Positions 26,965-40,094 are shown, counted from the first letter of the stretch. The stretch: 64,000 nucleotides of DNA from Streptomyces sp. NBRC 110028 (GCF_001417735.1 NZ_BBUZ01000037.1:62001-126000); one strand, 5' to 3'. Notes: generated by a model not told the origin, from the letters alone. A program made the numbers and translations.

Positions 26965-28203
26965 GTGGCAGCACCGCAGAACTACCTCGCAGTCATCAAG
27001 GTCGTCGGCATCGGCGGCGGTGGCGTGAATGCCATCAACCGGATGATCGAGGTCGGGCTCAAGGGCGTCGAGTTCATCGCGATCAACACCGATGCGCAGG
27101 CCCTGCTGATGAGTGACGCGGACGTCAAGCTCGACGTCGGCCGCGAGCTCACTCGTGGATTGGGCGCCGGCGCCAACCCCGATGTCGGCCGGAAGGCCGC
27201 CGAGGACCACCGCGAGGAGATCGAGGAGGTCCTCAAGGGGGCCGACATGGTCTTCGTGACGGCGGGCGAGGGCGGTGGCACCGGCACCGGTGGCGCCCCC
27301 GTGGTCGCCAACATCGCGCGCTCCCTGGGCGCGCTGACGATCGGCGTGGTCACCCGTCCGTTCACCTTCGAGGGCCGCCGGCGCGCCAATCAGGCCGAGG
27401 ACGGCATCGCGGGACTGCGCGACGAGGTCGACACCCTCATCGTCATTCCGAACGACCGGCTCCTGTCGATTTCCGACCGTCAGGTGAGCGTGCTCGACGC
27501 GTTCAAGTCGGCGGACCAGGTGCTGCTGTCGGGTGTTCAGGGCATCACCGACCTCATCACCACCCCCGGTCTGATCAACCTCGACTTCGCGGACGTCAAG
27601 TCCGTGATGTCCGAGGCGGGCTCGGCGCTCATGGGCATCGGCTCGGCGCGCGGCGACGACCGTGCGGTGGCCGCCGCGGAGATGGCGATCTCCTCACCAC
27701 TGCTGGAGGCGTCCATCGACGGCGCCCGGGGGGTGCTGCTCTCCATCTCCGGCGGCTCCGACCTCGGCCTGTTCGAGATCAACGAGGCCGCCCAGCTGGT
27801 GAGCGAGGCCGCCCACCCCGAGGCCAACATCATCTTCGGCGCGGTGATCGACGACGCGCTCGGGGACGAGGTCCGGGTCACCGTGATCGCGGCGGGCTTC
27901 GACGGCGGTCAGCCGCCCGCGAAGAACCAGAACCGCGACAAGGTGCTGGGCTCGTACAGCGGCGGTCGCGAGGAGAGCGGGAGCGGTCAGGCCCCCCGCC
28001 AGTCCGCCCCGGAGCCCGGCCGTCCGTCCTTCGGCGGCCTGGGCAGCGTCACTCCGCGTGAGGAGGAGCCCGTCCCGGCGGAGCCCGCTCCGGTCGCCGA
28101 GGTCCCGCCGCCGCCCCCGGTGTCCACCCCGCAGGTCCCGCCGGCCCGTCCCTACCAGGACAGCCAGGCCGAGGAGCTGGACGTGCCGGACTTCCTGAAG
28201 TGA
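26965..28203 (+). CDS. ftsZ: Cell division tubulin homologue FtsZ
   Basis: 412 aa. The GTP signature GGGTGTG is at 103-109, with the T7 loop [11 protein letters not shown]. The linker is Pro/Glu-rich and the C-terminal peptide is [11 protein letters not shown], which binds SepF and other partners. It polymerises into the septal rings of hyphae and spores. The GTG at 26965 ([14 protein letters not shown]) matches the streptomycete start and has GAGAGG 8 nt upstream. Confidence 0.98.
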   Translation: MAAPQNYLAVIKVVGIGGGGVNAINRMIEVGLKGVEFIAINTDAQALLMSDADVKLDVGRELTRGLGAGANPDVGRKAAEDHREEIEEVLKGADMVFVTAGEGGGTGTGGAPVVANIARSLGALTIGVVTRPFTFEGRRRANQAEDGIAGLRDEVDTLIVIPNDRLLSISDRQVSVLDAFKSADQVLLSGVQGITDLITTPGLINLDFADVKSVMSEAGSALMGIGSARGDDRAVAAAEMAISSPLLEASIDGARGVLLSISGGSDLGLFEINEAAQLVSEAAHPEANIIFGAVIDDALGDEVRVTVIAAGFDGGQPPAKNQNRDKVLGSYSGGREESGSGQAPRQSAPEPGRPSFGGLGSVTPREEEPVPAEPAPVAEVPPPPPVSTPQVPPARPYQDSQAEELDVPDFLK

Positions 28204-28246
28204 GCCCGCTGCCATGGCTCCACGGCGACCCTGAAGCGATCCCGCA

Positions 28247-28978
28247 GTGATAGCGCAACAGCACGACGCCAGCGGCGCGCACTTCGGCTTCACCGACCGG
28301 TGGGGCGGGGTGAGCGCCGCTCCGTATGACGAGCTCAACCTCGGCGGCGCGGTGGGCGACGACCCCCAGGCCGTGACGGCCAACCGCGAGCTGGCGGCCA
28401 AGGCGCTCGGCCTGGACCCGTCGTCCGTCATCTGGATGAACCAGGTGCACGGCCGGGACGTGGCCGTGGTCGAGGGTCCCTGGACGACCGGTGAGATCCC
28501 CGCCGTGGACGCGGTGGTGACGTCGCGTCGGGGGCTCGCCCTCGCCGTCCTCACCGCCGACTGCACTCCGGTGCTGCTGGCCGATCCGGTCGCCGGTGTC
28601 GCCGGCGCCGCGCACGCGGGCCGGCCCGGACTGGTCGCCGGGGTGGTCCCGGCGGTGGTCGAGGCGATGGTGGCCCAGGGCGCGGACCCGGCCCGGATCG
28701 TGGCCCGAACCGGACCCTCCGTTTGCGGCCGGTGCTACGAGGTGCCCGCGGCCATGCGCGCCGAGGTCGCCGAGACGGTGCCCGAGTCCTGGGCGGAGAC
28801 CAGCTGGGGCACCCCGGCGGTGGACGTGGCGGCCGGGGTGCGGGCCCAACTCGGCCGGGCCGGTGTGGAGATGGATGGACAATCTCACATCTGCACCCGG
28901 GAATCGGCGGACCACTTCTCGTACCGGCGCGACCGCACGACAGGGCGGCTCGCGAGCTATGTCTGGTTGGACGGCTGA
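28247..28978 (+). CDS. pgeF: Peptidoglycan editing factor PgeF (YlmD/YfiH, multicopper-like)
   Basis: 243 aa. The YfiH metal/active-site residues are visible: His in MNQVHGRDV, Cys in LTADCTPVLLAD and His in GAAHAGRPG. In E. coli the family removes wrongly incorporated amino acids (L-Ser for L-Ala) from cell-wall precursors; others report purine nucleoside phosphorylase activity. The GTG at 28247 lies 43 nt after ftsZ, so it is probably co-transcribed. No clear Shine-Dalgarno is seen. Confidence 0.9.
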   Translation: MIAQQHDASGAHFGFTDRWGGVSAAPYDELNLGGAVGDDPQAVTANRELAAKALGLDPSSVIWMNQVHGRDVAVVEGPWTTGEIPAVDAVVTSRRGLALAVLTADCTPVLLADPVAGVAGAAHAGRPGLVAGVVPAVVEAMVAQGADPARIVARTGPSVCGRCYEVPAAMRAEVAETVPESWAETSWGTPAVDVAAGVRAQLGRAGVEMDGQSHICTRESADHFSYRRDRTTGRLASYVWLDG

Positions 28979-28981
28979 GCT

Positions 28982-29701
28982 GTGACGGATCGCAAGACGG
29001 AACTGGCCGCGAACCTGGCACAGGTGGAGGAACGTATCTCTGCCGCCTGTGCCTCCGCCGGTCGCAAGCGCGAAGAGGTGACCCTGATCGTGGTCACCAA
29101 GACCTACCCGGCGAGCGATGTCCGTTTGCTCGCGGAACTGGGCGTCCGGCACGTCGCCGAGAACCGTGATCAGGAGGTCGCTCCCAAAGCGGCGGAATGT
29201 GCTGATCTGCCCTTGATTTGGCACTTTGTCGGGCAATTGCAGACCAATAAAGCGCGTTCTGTGTGCAGTTATGCCGATGTGGTGCAATCGGTTGATCGCA
29301 AGCGCTTGGTCGACGCCCTCTCGAGGGCGGCCGTGGGGGCCGCGCGCGAGCTGGGCGTCCTGATTCAAGTGGCGCTCGACGCGGACTCCGACGAGCGGGG
29401 TCAGCGGGGCGGTGTCGGTCCGGACGGTGTGGGCGCTCTGGCCGATGCCGTGGCCGCGGCCGACGGGTTGCGGCTGGACGGTCTGATGACCGTGGCGCCG
29501 CTGACCGGCCCCTACGCGGACCGGCCGCGGGCGGCCTTCGACCGGCTGAGGGAAATCTCGTCCGGCCTGCGCGTGGCTCATCCGGCTGCGAACATGGTCT
29601 CGGCGGGAATGAGCTCAGATCTGGAAGAAGCGGTTGCGGCGGGGGCGACACATGTGCGCGTCGGCACTGCGGTACTCGGAGTCCGCCCCAGGCTCCGGTA
29701 A
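28982..29701 (+). CDS. YggS-family PLP-binding protein
   Basis: 239 aa, single-domain PLP fold type III. PLP would bind Lys40 in LIVVTKTYP. Other conserved strings are LGVRHVAENRDQE, WHFVGQLQTNKAR and the phosphate-binding GMSSDLEEAVAAGATHVRVG. It regulates PLP homeostasis rather than catalysing a known reaction. The GTG at 28982 is 3 nt after pgeF. The stretch 29200-29300 has noticeably lower GC than its surroundings. Confidence 0.93.
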   Translation: MTDRKTELAANLAQVEERISAACASAGRKREEVTLIVVTKTYPASDVRLLAELGVRHVAENRDQEVAPKAAECADLPLIWHFVGQLQTNKARSVCSYADVVQSVDRKRLVDALSRAAVGAARELGVLIQVALDADSDERGQRGGVGPDGVGALADAVAAADGLRLDGLMTVAPLTGPYADRPRAAFDRLREISSGLRVAHPAANMVSAGMSSDLEEAVAAGATHVRVGTAVLGVRPRLR

Positions 29702-29717
29702 CGTCGCGAAGAAGTCG

Positions 29718-29802
29718 GACCACAGTAGAAAATATGGTCATTCCCGTCAAAAGACGGGCAGGCCACGTGGATCCAAGGCATCCGGTGGCGGAGCCGATCC
29801 AC
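29718..29802 (+). promoter_or_regulatory. sepF leader with inverted repeats
   Basis: GACCA and TGGTC flank an AT-rich TAGAAAATA (29718-29739), a possible promoter. CCCGTC-AAAA-GACGGG (29743-29758) is a 6-bp hairpin. GTGGATC (29767-29773) pairs with GATCCAC (29796-29802). The gap 29702-29824 therefore looks structured and may carry an internal promoter. Confidence 0.4.
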
Positions 29803-29824
29803 CACAGAGCGGAGGACGCAGAGA

Positions 29825-30439
29825 ATGGCCGGCGCGATGCGCAAGATGGCGGTCTACCTCGGCCTCGTGGAGGACGATGGGTACGACGGCCGGGGGTTCG
29901 ACCCCGACGACGAATTCGAACCCGAGCCGGAGCCCGAGCGGGAGCGCCGGCGTCATCCGGCGGTGGAGACCGAGCCGCGGCCGGAGAGGGGCGAATCTGT
30001 GCGAGTGGTCCACCCCCCCGCACAGCGTGAACCGGCTCCGCTTGTAACGGAAAGCAGACAACCCGCCCGAATTGCCCCCGTGGCGTCTATCACACCTGAA
30101 CGTCAGAGCCTGGAGAAGAACGCACCGGTGATCATGCCCAAGGTTGTGTCCGAGCGGGAGCCGTACCGCATCACCACACTGCACCCCCGGACCTACAACG
30201 AGGCCCGTACTATCGGGGAACACTTCCGCGAGGGCACCCCGGTGATCATGAATCTGACGGAGATGGACGACACGGACGCGAAGCGACTTGTCGACTTTGC
30301 CGCCGGACTCGTGTTCGGCCTCCATGGGAGCATTGAGCGAGTGACGCAGAAGGTGTTCCTGTTGTCTCCTGCTAACGTCGATGTCACGGCGGAGGACAAG
30401 GCCCGTATCGCAGAGGGCGGGTTCTTCAACCAGAGCTGA
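29825..30439 (+). CDS. sepF: FtsZ-anchoring protein SepF
   Basis: 204 aa. The N-terminal [14 protein letters not shown] is the membrane-targeting amphipathic helix region. An acidic/basic linker follows. The SepF core runs from [20 protein letters not shown] to [19 protein letters not shown]. It tethers FtsZ to the membrane; actinobacteria lack FtsA, so it is the main anchor. The ATG at 29825 has GGAGGACGCAGAGA upstream; the internal Met at residue 5 is an alternative start. Confidence 0.95.
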   Translation: MAGAMRKMAVYLGLVEDDGYDGRGFDPDDEFEPEPEPERERRRHPAVETEPRPERGESVRVVHPPAQREPAPLVTESRQPARIAPVASITPERQSLEKNAPVIMPKVVSEREPYRITTLHPRTYNEARTIGEHFREGTPVIMNLTEMDDTDAKRLVDFAAGLVFGLHGSIERVTQKVFLLSPANVDVTAEDKARIAEGGFFNQS

Positions 30440-30512
30440 GACGCAACACGGCAACACCGAGTCATCCGAGGCCGTAAGGCCGCGTACGAAACAGGGGAGA
30501 GGGACGCGCGAG

Positions 30513-30809
30513 ATGGGCATCGCACTGCAGGTGATCTACATCGCGTTGTACTGCTTCCTGATCGTGCTGATCTTCCGGCTGGTGATGGACTACGTCTTCC
30601 AGTTCGCGCGCTCGTGGCAACCCGGTAGGGCGATGGTGGTCATCCTCGAGGCCACCTACACTGTGACCGATCCGCCACTCAAGCTGCTGCGGCGGGTCAT
30701 CCCGCCGTTGCGTCTCGGGGGTGTGGCGCTCGACCTGTCCTTCTTCGTGCTGATGATCATCGTCTGGATCCTGATCACCGTCGTGAGCAATTTTGCGAGC
30801 AGGGTGTGA
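30513..30809 (+). CDS. YggT-family membrane protein
   Basis: 98 aa. Two membrane helices flank a loop containing TDPPLKLLRRVIPPLRLGGVALDLS, typical of YggT. The ATG at 30513 (MGIALQVIYIALYC) has GGGAGAGGGA upstream; the frame before it is not coding-like. It lies between sepF and divIVA as in most Gram-positive dcw regions. A role at the division site is inferred from position; in plants the relative CCB3/YlmG acts in plastid and nucleoid distribution. Confidence 0.92.
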   Translation: MGIALQVIYIALYCFLIVLIFRLVMDYVFQFARSWQPGRAMVVILEATYTVTDPPLKLLRRVIPPLRLGGVALDLSFFVLMIIVWILITVVSNFASRV

Positions 30810-30858
30810 ACGATACGGTCTTGCCGGTTGCCGACGACTACGTTGAGGTGAAGTAGAG

Positions 30859-32031
30859 ATGCCGTTGACCCCCGAGGACGTGCGGAACAAGCAGTTCACG
30901 ACCGTCCGCCTCCGAGAAGGCTATGACGAGGACGAGGTCGATGCCTTCCTCGACGAGGTCGAAGCCGAACTGACCCGGCTGTTGCGGGAGAACGAGGACC
31001 TGCGCGCCAAGCTGGCCGCAGCCACCCGGGCCGCCGCACAGAGTCAGCAGCAACAAGGCATGCGCAAACCTCCGGAACAGCAGGAGCGACCCGGCGCCCC
31101 TGTTCCCGCCGCCATATCCGGACCGCCGCAGCAGCAGGGCCAGCCCGGCCCGCCGCAGCAACAGCAACAGCAGCAGCAGATGGGCGGCCCGCCGCAGCTT
31201 CCGGGCGGTGCTCCGCAGCTGCCGGCCGGTCCGATGGGCCAGGGCCCCGGCCCGATGGGTCAGGGCGGTCCCGGTGGCCCGGGCGGTCCCGGCGGCCCCG
31301 GTCCGATGGGTCAGAACGGCCCCATGGGTCCCGGCGGGCCCATGGGTGGCCCGATGGGCGGTCCCGGTGGCCCCGGCGGCCCGCAGCTGCCGCAGCCGGG
31401 TCAGGGCCCGGGCGGCGACAGCGCCGCGCGCGTGCTCTCGCTCGCGCAGCAGACCGCCGACCAGGCGATCGCGGAGGCCCGTTCCGAGGCCAACAAGATC
31501 GTCGGTGAGGCCCGCAGCCGCGCCGAGGGCCTGGAGCGCGACGCCCGCGCCAAGGCCGACGCGCTGGAGCGGGACGCGCAGGAGAAGCACCGTGTCGCGA
31601 TGGGCTCCCTGGAGTCCGCTCGTGCCACGCTCGAGCGCAAGGTCGAGGACCTGCGCGGCTTCGAACGCGAGTACCGCACGCGCCTGAAGTCGTACCTGGA
31701 GAGCCAGCTGCGCCAGCTGGAGAACCAGTCCGACGACTCGCTGGCCCCGCCGCGGACTCCGGCGACCGCCTCGCTGCCGCCGTCCCCCTCGATGAGCGGG
31801 TCCATGGCTTCCTCGGGTGCCGGCTCGATGGGTGGCCACACGATGGGTGGCAACCAGTCGATGGGCGGCGGCCACAACCAGAACGGCGGCGCGCCGTCGT
31901 ACGGTGGGCAGCAGCAGATGTCTCCCGCGATGACCCAGCCGATGGCACCGGTGCGGCCGCAGAGTCCGCAGCCGATGCAGCAGGCGCCGAGCCCGATGCG
32001 GGGCTTCCTCATCGACGAGGACGACAACTGA
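30859..32031 (+). CDS. divIVA: Polar growth determinant DivIVA
   Basis: 390 aa. The conserved N-terminus [20 protein letters not shown] binds membranes and is followed by a short coiled coil ([20 protein letters not shown]). A long P/Q/G/M-rich linker (about 70-180) includes an eight-Gln run. The second coiled coil runs from about 187 to 290, then a Met/Gly/Ser-rich tail ending [10 protein letters not shown]. In Streptomyces DivIVA marks hyphal tips and recruits wall synthesis. GAGGTGAAGTAGAG precedes the ATG. It is the last dcw gene before the terminator. Confidence 0.97.
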   Translation: MPLTPEDVRNKQFTTVRLREGYDEDEVDAFLDEVEAELTRLLRENEDLRAKLAAATRAAAQSQQQQGMRKPPEQQERPGAPVPAAISGPPQQQGQPGPPQQQQQQQQMGGPPQLPGGAPQLPAGPMGQGPGPMGQGGPGGPGGPGGPGPMGQNGPMGPGGPMGGPMGGPGGPGGPQLPQPGQGPGGDSAARVLSLAQQTADQAIAEARSEANKIVGEARSRAEGLERDARAKADALERDAQEKHRVAMGSLESARATLERKVEDLRGFEREYRTRLKSYLESQLRQLENQSDDSLAPPRTPATASLPPSPSMSGSMASSGAGSMGGHTMGGNQSMGGGHNQNGGAPSYGGQQQMSPAMTQPMAPVRPQSPQPMQQAPSPMRGFLIDEDDN

Positions 32032-32066
32032 CGCGTCGCGCGTAAGCGCGCGTCGGCAATCACCAA

Positions 32067-32112
32067 GGGCTGGGCCCCGGGAGCGGATCGCTCCCGGGGC
32101 CCAGCCCCTTTT
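32067..32112 (+). terminator. Rho-independent terminator after divIVA
   Basis: 19-bp perfect arms (32067-32085 and 32089-32107) with a 3-nt loop GAT, followed by CTTTT. It ends the dcw transcript 36 nt after the divIVA stop. Confidence 0.95.
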
Positions 32113-32140
32113 CGCGTTGATCGATGGTTGCGGCCCCGTT

Positions 32141-32183
32141 GTCCACGCCCCTCGCGCAATACCGCCGCGCGAGGGGCGTGGAC
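32141..32183 (-). terminator. Terminator hairpin for ileS
   Basis: 17-bp perfect arms (32141-32157 and 32167-32183) with a 9-nt loop, 24 nt past the ileS stop on the minus strand. Confidence 0.85.
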
Positions 32184-32206
32184 GGGGAACAAGACCCCGC
32201 CGGGCG

Positions 32207-35338
<3,132 letters not shown>

Positions 35339-35531
35339 CGGAATGCGTCCTCCGGCGGATACGTCTCGTCGTTTCCGTCGGAGGGACGAGAGCCGTCAGC
35401 GCTCCCGCGGTACCACCCTCCTTGGCCGCGAGCAGTGCGCTCCCGGCCCCCTCATTGGGGCGCGATGCCGGTTCTACTGGCCCAGGGAGGGTGTTCTTCC
35501 GGCGGCTCCGGGGTGATCCTTCACGTCGCGC
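35339..35531 (-). promoter_or_regulatory. Translational T-box riboswitch of ileS
   Basis: The minus strand carries the T-box core GGGTGGTACCGCGG (35418-35405). Stem I is closed by GCGCGA (35531-35526) and TCGCGC (35465-35460), with a candidate isoleucine specifier AUC at 35517-35515. CCTCCGACGG (35384-35375) can pair with CCGCCGGAGG (35358-35349), hiding the Shine-Dalgarno GGAGGA. Uncharged tRNA-Ile would favour the antisequestrator (CTCGCGG with CCGCGGGAG around the T-box) and allow translation. A -10-like TACACT at 35621-35616 is the likely promoter element. Confidence 0.9.
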
Positions 35532-35875
35532 TCGCCCCCGGGCTCACACCGTCCCCGGGTCGCTCGTGGCCGCGTACGCCGCTACTCGTCCCCATCCACG
35601 CCTTTCGCTGCGCCCAGTGTACGGGGCCGGACGGACCGCGGCCGACCGATTTCCGCCGCTGCGCCGACTGGGGGAGGGGCCGGACCCGAGATGACCCGAA
35701 TGCCGATACGCCGGGTGCTGCAGTGCGGGAGTCGTCGCGCGTCACTCTCCGGTACCGGTTCCCGGCCGGATTACCGGGCGGTGGGTGGGGCACAACCGTG
35801 GAGACCGGGTTGCCGTACGGGCAAGCCGGGCGAATCGGGCGGCGTGCCCCGTTGCCGCGTGCCCGGAGTCGATTT

Positions 35876-35891
35876 ATCGTTCCGGAACGAT
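35876..35891. promoter_or_regulatory. 16-bp perfect palindrome ATCGTTCCGGAACGAT
   Basis: It lies 38 nt before the ATG of the DksA/TraR gene, in the 35622-35929 gap between the ileS promoter and that gene. It is probably an operator. No cognate regulator is identified. I see nothing else recognisable in that gap. Confidence 0.6.
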
Positions 35892-35929
35892 TCGCGAGCA
35901 AGATCACAATATGTGAAGGGGCCGCGGCC

Positions 35930-36694
35930 ATGGTGGCGAGGAAGACCGCCGTGCAGAAGAGCACGGCGAAGGCGACGAAGGCCGCGTCCGCGAAGAAGAG
36001 CGCCTCGGCGGGCAAGGCCACGTCGGCCGCCGCGCAGGACGAGAAGGCCGCGAAGGTCACGAAGAAGGCGGCCGCCAGGACCACGGCCAAGAAGACCACG
36101 AAGGCCGCGGTCAAGAAGGCCACGGCGAAGAAGACCGCATCGGCCGCATCCGCCAAGAAGGCGGTGCCCGCGAAGAAGACGGGAGCCAGGAAAGTGGTTG
36201 CGAAGAAGACTCCGGGCGGTGCGCCGACCGCCAAGCAGACCGCGCCGTCGTTCCCGCCGTCCGGCGTGCCCAAGGCCCGGGCCGGCGGGCCCGTGGACCC
36301 CGGTGAGCTGGCCGTACGCCCCGGGGAGGACCCCTGGTCGGCGGAGGAGGTCGACGAGGCGCGCACCGGGCTGCTGGCCGAGGCCGGCCGGCTGCGCACC
36401 GAGATCCTCGCCTCCGAGGAGGCCATCACCGGGCTCATGCGGGACTCCGGCGACGGCGCGGGCGACGACCAGGCCGACACCGGCACCAAGAACATCACGC
36501 GCGAGCACGAGATGGCCCTGGCCGGGAACGCCCGCGAGATGCTGCTGCAGTCCGAGCGCGCCCTGGAGCGGCTGGACGCCGGGACCTACGGCCTGTGCGA
36601 GAACTGCGGGAACGCGATCGGCAAGGCCCGGATGCAGGCGTTCCCGCGCGCGACGCTGTGCGTCGAGTGCAAGCAGCGCCAGGAGCGCCGCTGA
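35930..36694 (+). CDS. DksA/TraR-family zinc-finger protein with histone-H1-like N-terminus
   Basis: 254 aa. Residues 1-105 are Lys/Ala-rich with repeated AKKT/AAKK units, like histone H1 tails. The C-terminal half is a DksA/TraR domain: a helical hairpin ([20 protein letters not shown]) and a four-Cys finger, CENCG and CVECK. Streptomycetes commonly carry this fusion near lspA. It probably acts on RNA polymerase or DNA. The ATG at 35930 has AAGGGG upstream; the frame is open far upstream only because it is antisense to ileS. Confidence 0.9.
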   Translation: MVARKTAVQKSTAKATKAASAKKSASAGKATSAAAQDEKAAKVTKKAAARTTAKKTTKAAVKKATAKKTASAASAKKAVPAKKTGARKVVAKKTPGGAPTAKQTAPSFPPSGVPKARAGGPVDPGELAVRPGEDPWSAEEVDEARTGLLAEAGRLRTEILASEEAITGLMRDSGDGAGDDQADTGTKNITREHEMALAGNAREMLLQSERALERLDAGTYGLCENCGNAIGKARMQAFPRATLCVECKQRQERR

Positions 36695-36750
36695 CCGTTC
36701 GCAAGCCTGTGTCGTACCCTCGTCTGAGCCAGGGGGAGACTGGCCCGACA

Positions 36751-37347
36751 ATGAGGGAACATACGTTGACAGAGGCGGAGCAGGCCATCGGTACGCCAGA
36801 TGCGGGGAAGGCCGAGGAGGGCGCCGGGCCCAGCGACGCCGGGGCCGTGGCCGGAGCCGGGAAGAGGCGGCGGATCGGGGTGCTGGCCGCGGTCGCCGGG
36901 TTCGCCTACCTCCTGGATCTGTGCAGCAAGCTGGCCGTGGTCGCGAAGCTGGAGCACCACGCTCCAGTCGAGGTGATCGGCACCTGGCTGCAGCTGGAGG
37001 TGATCCGTAACCGCGGTGCGGCCTTCGGCATGGGCGAGGCGATGACCATCGTCTTCACGGTGATCGCGGCCGGGGTGATCGTGGTCATCGCGCGGCTGGC
37101 CCGCAAGCTCTACAGCCTGCCCTGGGCCATCGCGCTCGGCATGCTGCTCGGCGGCGCCTTCGGCAACCTCACCGACCGGGTCTTCCGGACGCCCGGCGAT
37201 CTGCAGGGGGCGGTCGTGGACTTCATCGCGCCCGCCCACTTCGCGGTCTTCAACCTTGCCGACTCGGCGATCGTGTGCGGCGGCTTCCTGATCGTGATCC
37301 TGTCCTTCCGCGGCCTGGACCCGGACGGCACTGTTCACAAGGACTGA
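36751..37347 (+). CDS. lspA: Lipoprotein signal peptidase (signal peptidase II)
   Basis: 198 aa. A 38-residue cytoplasmic extension precedes four membrane helices. Conserved segments are [18 protein letters not shown] (catalytic Asp) and VVDFI...FNLADSAI (second catalytic Asp). It cleaves signal peptides of prolipoproteins after lipidation. The ATG at 36751 follows AGGGGGAG with a longish spacer; a TTG at 36766 is possible. It is downstream of the DksA/TraR gene by 56 nt. Confidence 0.94.
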   Translation: MREHTLTEAEQAIGTPDAGKAEEGAGPSDAGAVAGAGKRRRIGVLAAVAGFAYLLDLCSKLAVVAKLEHHAPVEVIGTWLQLEVIRNRGAAFGMGEAMTIVFTVIAAGVIVVIARLARKLYSLPWAIALGMLLGGAFGNLTDRVFRTPGDLQGAVVDFIAPAHFAVFNLADSAIVCGGFLIVILSFRGLDPDGTVHKD

Positions 37348-37406
37348 CGCGGGCCGGTATGCGACGGGCGTACGAACCGGTGCGCGCGGTCCGTCATACT
37401 CGACGG

Positions 37407-38348
37407 GTGAGTACGATTCCCGAGATCCGCACCCTGCCCGTACCCGACGGACTGGAGGGCGAGCGCGTCGACGCCGCGATCGCCCGCATGTTCGGCTTCT
37501 CGCGGACCAAGGCGGCCGAGCTGGCCGCCGCCGGGAAGGTGCAGGTCGACGGCAGCACCGCCGGTAAGTCCGACCGGGTCTCCGGCGGGGCCTGGCTCGA
37601 AGTCGAGATGCCCCAGGCCGCGCCGCCGGTGCAGGTCGTCGCCGAGCCCGTCGAGGGCATGGAGATCGTCCATGACGACGACGACATCGTGGTCATCGCC
37701 AAGCCGGTCGGCGTCGCCGCCCACCCCAGCCCCGGCTGGAGCGGCACGACCGTGATCGGCGGGCTCGCGGCCGCGGGTTTCCGCATCGCCACCTCGGGCG
37801 CCGCCGAGCGCCAGGGCATCGTCCACCGGCTGGATGTGGGCACCTCCGGTCTGATGGTCGTCGCCAAGTCCGAGCGCGCGTACACCCTGCTCAAGCAGCA
37901 GTTCCGGGAGCGCACGGTCGACAAGCGCTACCACGCGCTGGTCCAGGGCCACCCCGATCCGCTCAGCGGCACCATCGACGCGCCGATCGGGCGTCATCCG
38001 CAAGCCGACTACAAGTGGGCGGTGACCGCGGACGGCAAGCCGAGCGTCACCCACTACGACCTCATCGAGGCCTTCCGCGCCGCCAGCCTGCTCGACATCA
38101 AGCTGGAGACCGGGCGCACCCACCAGATCCGGGTGCACATGTCGGCCCACCGCCATCCATGCGTCGGCGACCTCACCTACGGGGCCGACCCGACGCTCGC
38201 CAAGCGGCTGAAGCTGACCCGGCAGTGGCTGCACGCGATGCGGCTGGGCTTCGAGCATCCCTCCGACGGCAGCTGGATCGAGTTCGAGAGCCCCTACCCG
38301 GACGATCTGCAGCGGGCGCTGGACATCGTGCGCGCGGAGAGCGCGTGA
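37407..38348 (+). CDS. RluA-family pseudouridine synthase (RluD-like)
   Basis: 313 aa. An S4 RNA-binding domain at about 18-65 ([20 protein letters not shown]) is followed by the catalytic domain. The catalytic Asp is in [24 protein letters not shown] is also conserved. It probably modifies 23S rRNA; RluD-type position specificity is inferred from family. The GTG at 37407 gives the family N-terminus but lacks a clear ribosome binding site. The stop overlaps the next start (GTGA). Confidence 0.92.
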   Translation: MSTIPEIRTLPVPDGLEGERVDAAIARMFGFSRTKAAELAAAGKVQVDGSTAGKSDRVSGGAWLEVEMPQAAPPVQVVAEPVEGMEIVHDDDDIVVIAKPVGVAAHPSPGWSGTTVIGGLAAAGFRIATSGAAERQGIVHRLDVGTSGLMVVAKSERAYTLLKQQFRERTVDKRYHALVQGHPDPLSGTIDAPIGRHPQADYKWAVTADGKPSVTHYDLIEAFRAASLLDIKLETGRTHQIRVHMSAHRHPCVGDLTYGADPTLAKRLKLTRQWLHAMRLGFEHPSDGSWIEFESPYPDDLQRALDIVRAESA

Positions 38349-38821
38349 ACCCGCCGTACGCGATCGAGGTCGTGACCGACGGCGACCTCACGGGCTGCCA
38401 CGCCGTGCGCCACGAGGTCTTCGTGGTCGAGCAGGAGATTCCCGTGGAGGAGGAGATGGACGCGTACGACGCGCACGCCGTCCACCTCCTGGCCTCCTCG
38501 GCGGGCCGCCCCGTGGGCACCGTCCGCTTCCTGTACGGCGCGGCGGCCGACATCAAGTACGGCCACGCCGGGGTGAACGGCGCCACCACCGCCGTCCTCG
38601 GCCGCCTCGCCGTGGCCGGCGTGGCGCGCGGCACCGGGCTGGGGGCCGCGCTGGTCCGGGCGGTCGAGGCGGAGGCGGCGCGGCGCGGGCTGTCCGGGGT
38701 CTACCTGGAGGGGCAGACGCGCGCGCTCGCCTTCTACGAGCGGCTGGGCTACGAGGCGTTCGGGCCGGAGTTCGACGAGGGCAGCGGCATTCCCCACCGC
38801 GCGATGCGGCGGGCGCTGTGA
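38345..38821 (+). CDS. GNAT-family N-acetyltransferase
   Basis: 158 aa. The acetyl-CoA motif A is [20 protein letters not shown], followed by [20 protein letters not shown]. The N-terminal [19 protein letters not shown] is typical of the ElaA-like subgroup. The GTG at 38345 overlaps the pseudouridine synthase stop by 4 nt. The substrate is unknown. Confidence 0.9.
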   Translation: MNPPYAIEVVTDGDLTGCHAVRHEVFVVEQEIPVEEEMDAYDAHAVHLLASSAGRPVGTVRFLYGAAADIKYGHAGVNGATTAVLGRLAVAGVARGTGLGAALVRAVEAEAARRGLSGVYLEGQTRALAFYERLGYEAFGPEFDEGSGIPHRAMRRAL

Positions 38822-38861
38822 GGCGCTGGAGGCGCTGAGCCCCGTGCCCCCCCCGCGGCGG

Positions 38862-39989
38862 TCAGCTCTTGCGGAAGCCGTCGTCGAAGCGGGCGAAGTG
38901 GTCCTCGCGCCGGGAGCCGGGCCGGGAGGCGGCCGCCGTCGCGGGCAGCTGGGCCTGCGCCGCGGGCGCGGTCGTGATCCGCGGCAGCGCGTACGGATGC
39001 TCCGTGCGCAGCCACGTGATCATCTGCTCCCGGATGTCGCACCGCACCGTCCACGCGTCGTCGGAGTCCCGCGCGGTCACCAGCGCCCGCACCACGATGG
39101 TGCTCGGGCTGGTGTCGGTGACGACCAGGCTCCAGTCCCGCCCGTCCCAGGCCGGGGACTTCTGCACGATCTCGCGCAGCTTCGCCCGCATCTCCTCGAT
39201 CGGGGCGTGGTGGTCGAGGTGGAAGAAGACCGTGCCGGTCTTCTGGGTGCCGCCGCGCGACCAGTTCTCGAAGGGCTGGCCGGTGAAGTACGACACCGGC
39301 ATGGTGATCCGGCGCTCGTCCCAGGTCCGCACCGACAGGAAGGTGAGGGTGATCTCCTCGACCGTGCCCCATTCGCCGTTGACCACCACCGTGTCGCCGA
39401 TCCGCACCATGTCGCCGAAGGCGATCTGCAGTCCGGCGAAGAGGTTGCCCAGCGTCGACTGGGCGGCGACACCGGCGACGATGCCCAGGATTCCGGCGGA
39501 CGCCAGCATGGACGTGCCGACGGTTCGCATCGCGGGGAACGTCAGCAGCATCGCCGACGCCGCCACCACCCCGACCACCGCGGCCACCACCCGCTGGATC
39601 AGCGTGACCTGGGTGCGCACCCGCCGCACCCGCGCCGCGTCGTGCGCGCTGGCGGCGTAGCGGGAGTACGAGGACTCCACGATGGCGCCGGAGGCCCGGA
39701 TCGCCAGCCAGGCCGTCGCCGCGATCAGCACCAGGGTGAGCAGCCGGCCGATCGCCGTCTGGTGTGAGGTGATGGCCTGCGCCTTGATCGTGTCGTACGA
39801 GCCGCGCAGCAGCGCCGTGCACACCGTCACCTGAAGGGGCAGCCGGCAGCCGCGCAGCAGGTCCCACAGCGGGGTTTCCGGGTGCCGGGCGTCGATCCGC
39901 CGCAACAGCCAGTCGGCTCCCCAGCCGATGAACACGGTGATGGCGAGCGAGCCGCCGATGACGATGACGGGACGCAGCACGTCCTCCAT
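38862..39989 (-). CDS. MscS-family mechanosensitive channel
   Basis: 375 aa. Four or five membrane helices fill residues 5-190. The pore-lining helix is ASAGILGIVAGVAAQSTLGNLFAGLQIAF. The cytoplasmic beta domain follows (IGDTVVVNGEWGTVEEITLTFLSVRTWD). It releases solutes on osmotic down-shock. The ATG at 39989 has GGAAG six nt upstream. It converges with the GNAT gene with only 40 nt between and no clear terminator. Confidence 0.92.
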   Translation of the reverse strand: MEDVLRPVIVIGGSLAITVFIGWGADWLLRRIDARHPETPLWDLLRGCRLPLQVTVCTALLRGSYDTIKAQAITSHQTAIGRLLTLVLIAATAWLAIRASGAIVESSYSRYAASAHDAARVRRVRTQVTLIQRVVAAVVGVVAASAMLLTFPAMRTVGTSMLASAGILGIVAGVAAQSTLGNLFAGLQIAFGDMVRIGDTVVVNGEWGTVEEITLTFLSVRTWDERRITMPVSYFTGQPFENWSRGGTQKTGTVFFHLDHHAPIEEMRAKLREIVQKSPAWDGRDWSLVVTDTSPSTIVVRALVTARDSDDAWTVRCDIREQMITWLRTEHPYALPRITTAPAAQAQLPATAAASRPGSRREDHFARFDDGFRKS

Positions 39990-40094
39990 GAAGATCTTCC
40001 TCGTCCTTCCGCCGGAGGTTCTCGATTTCCGCCTTCCCGGGCCGTACCTGGCACGATGGGCGAAGCGCGTTTCACCCACAAGGAAGTGACCACT

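Noticed and set aside
31060-31400. Tandem repeats in divIVA as a separate repeat element
   Set aside because: The Gln- and Gly/Pro/Met-rich codons encode the normal flexible linker of streptomycete DivIVA.
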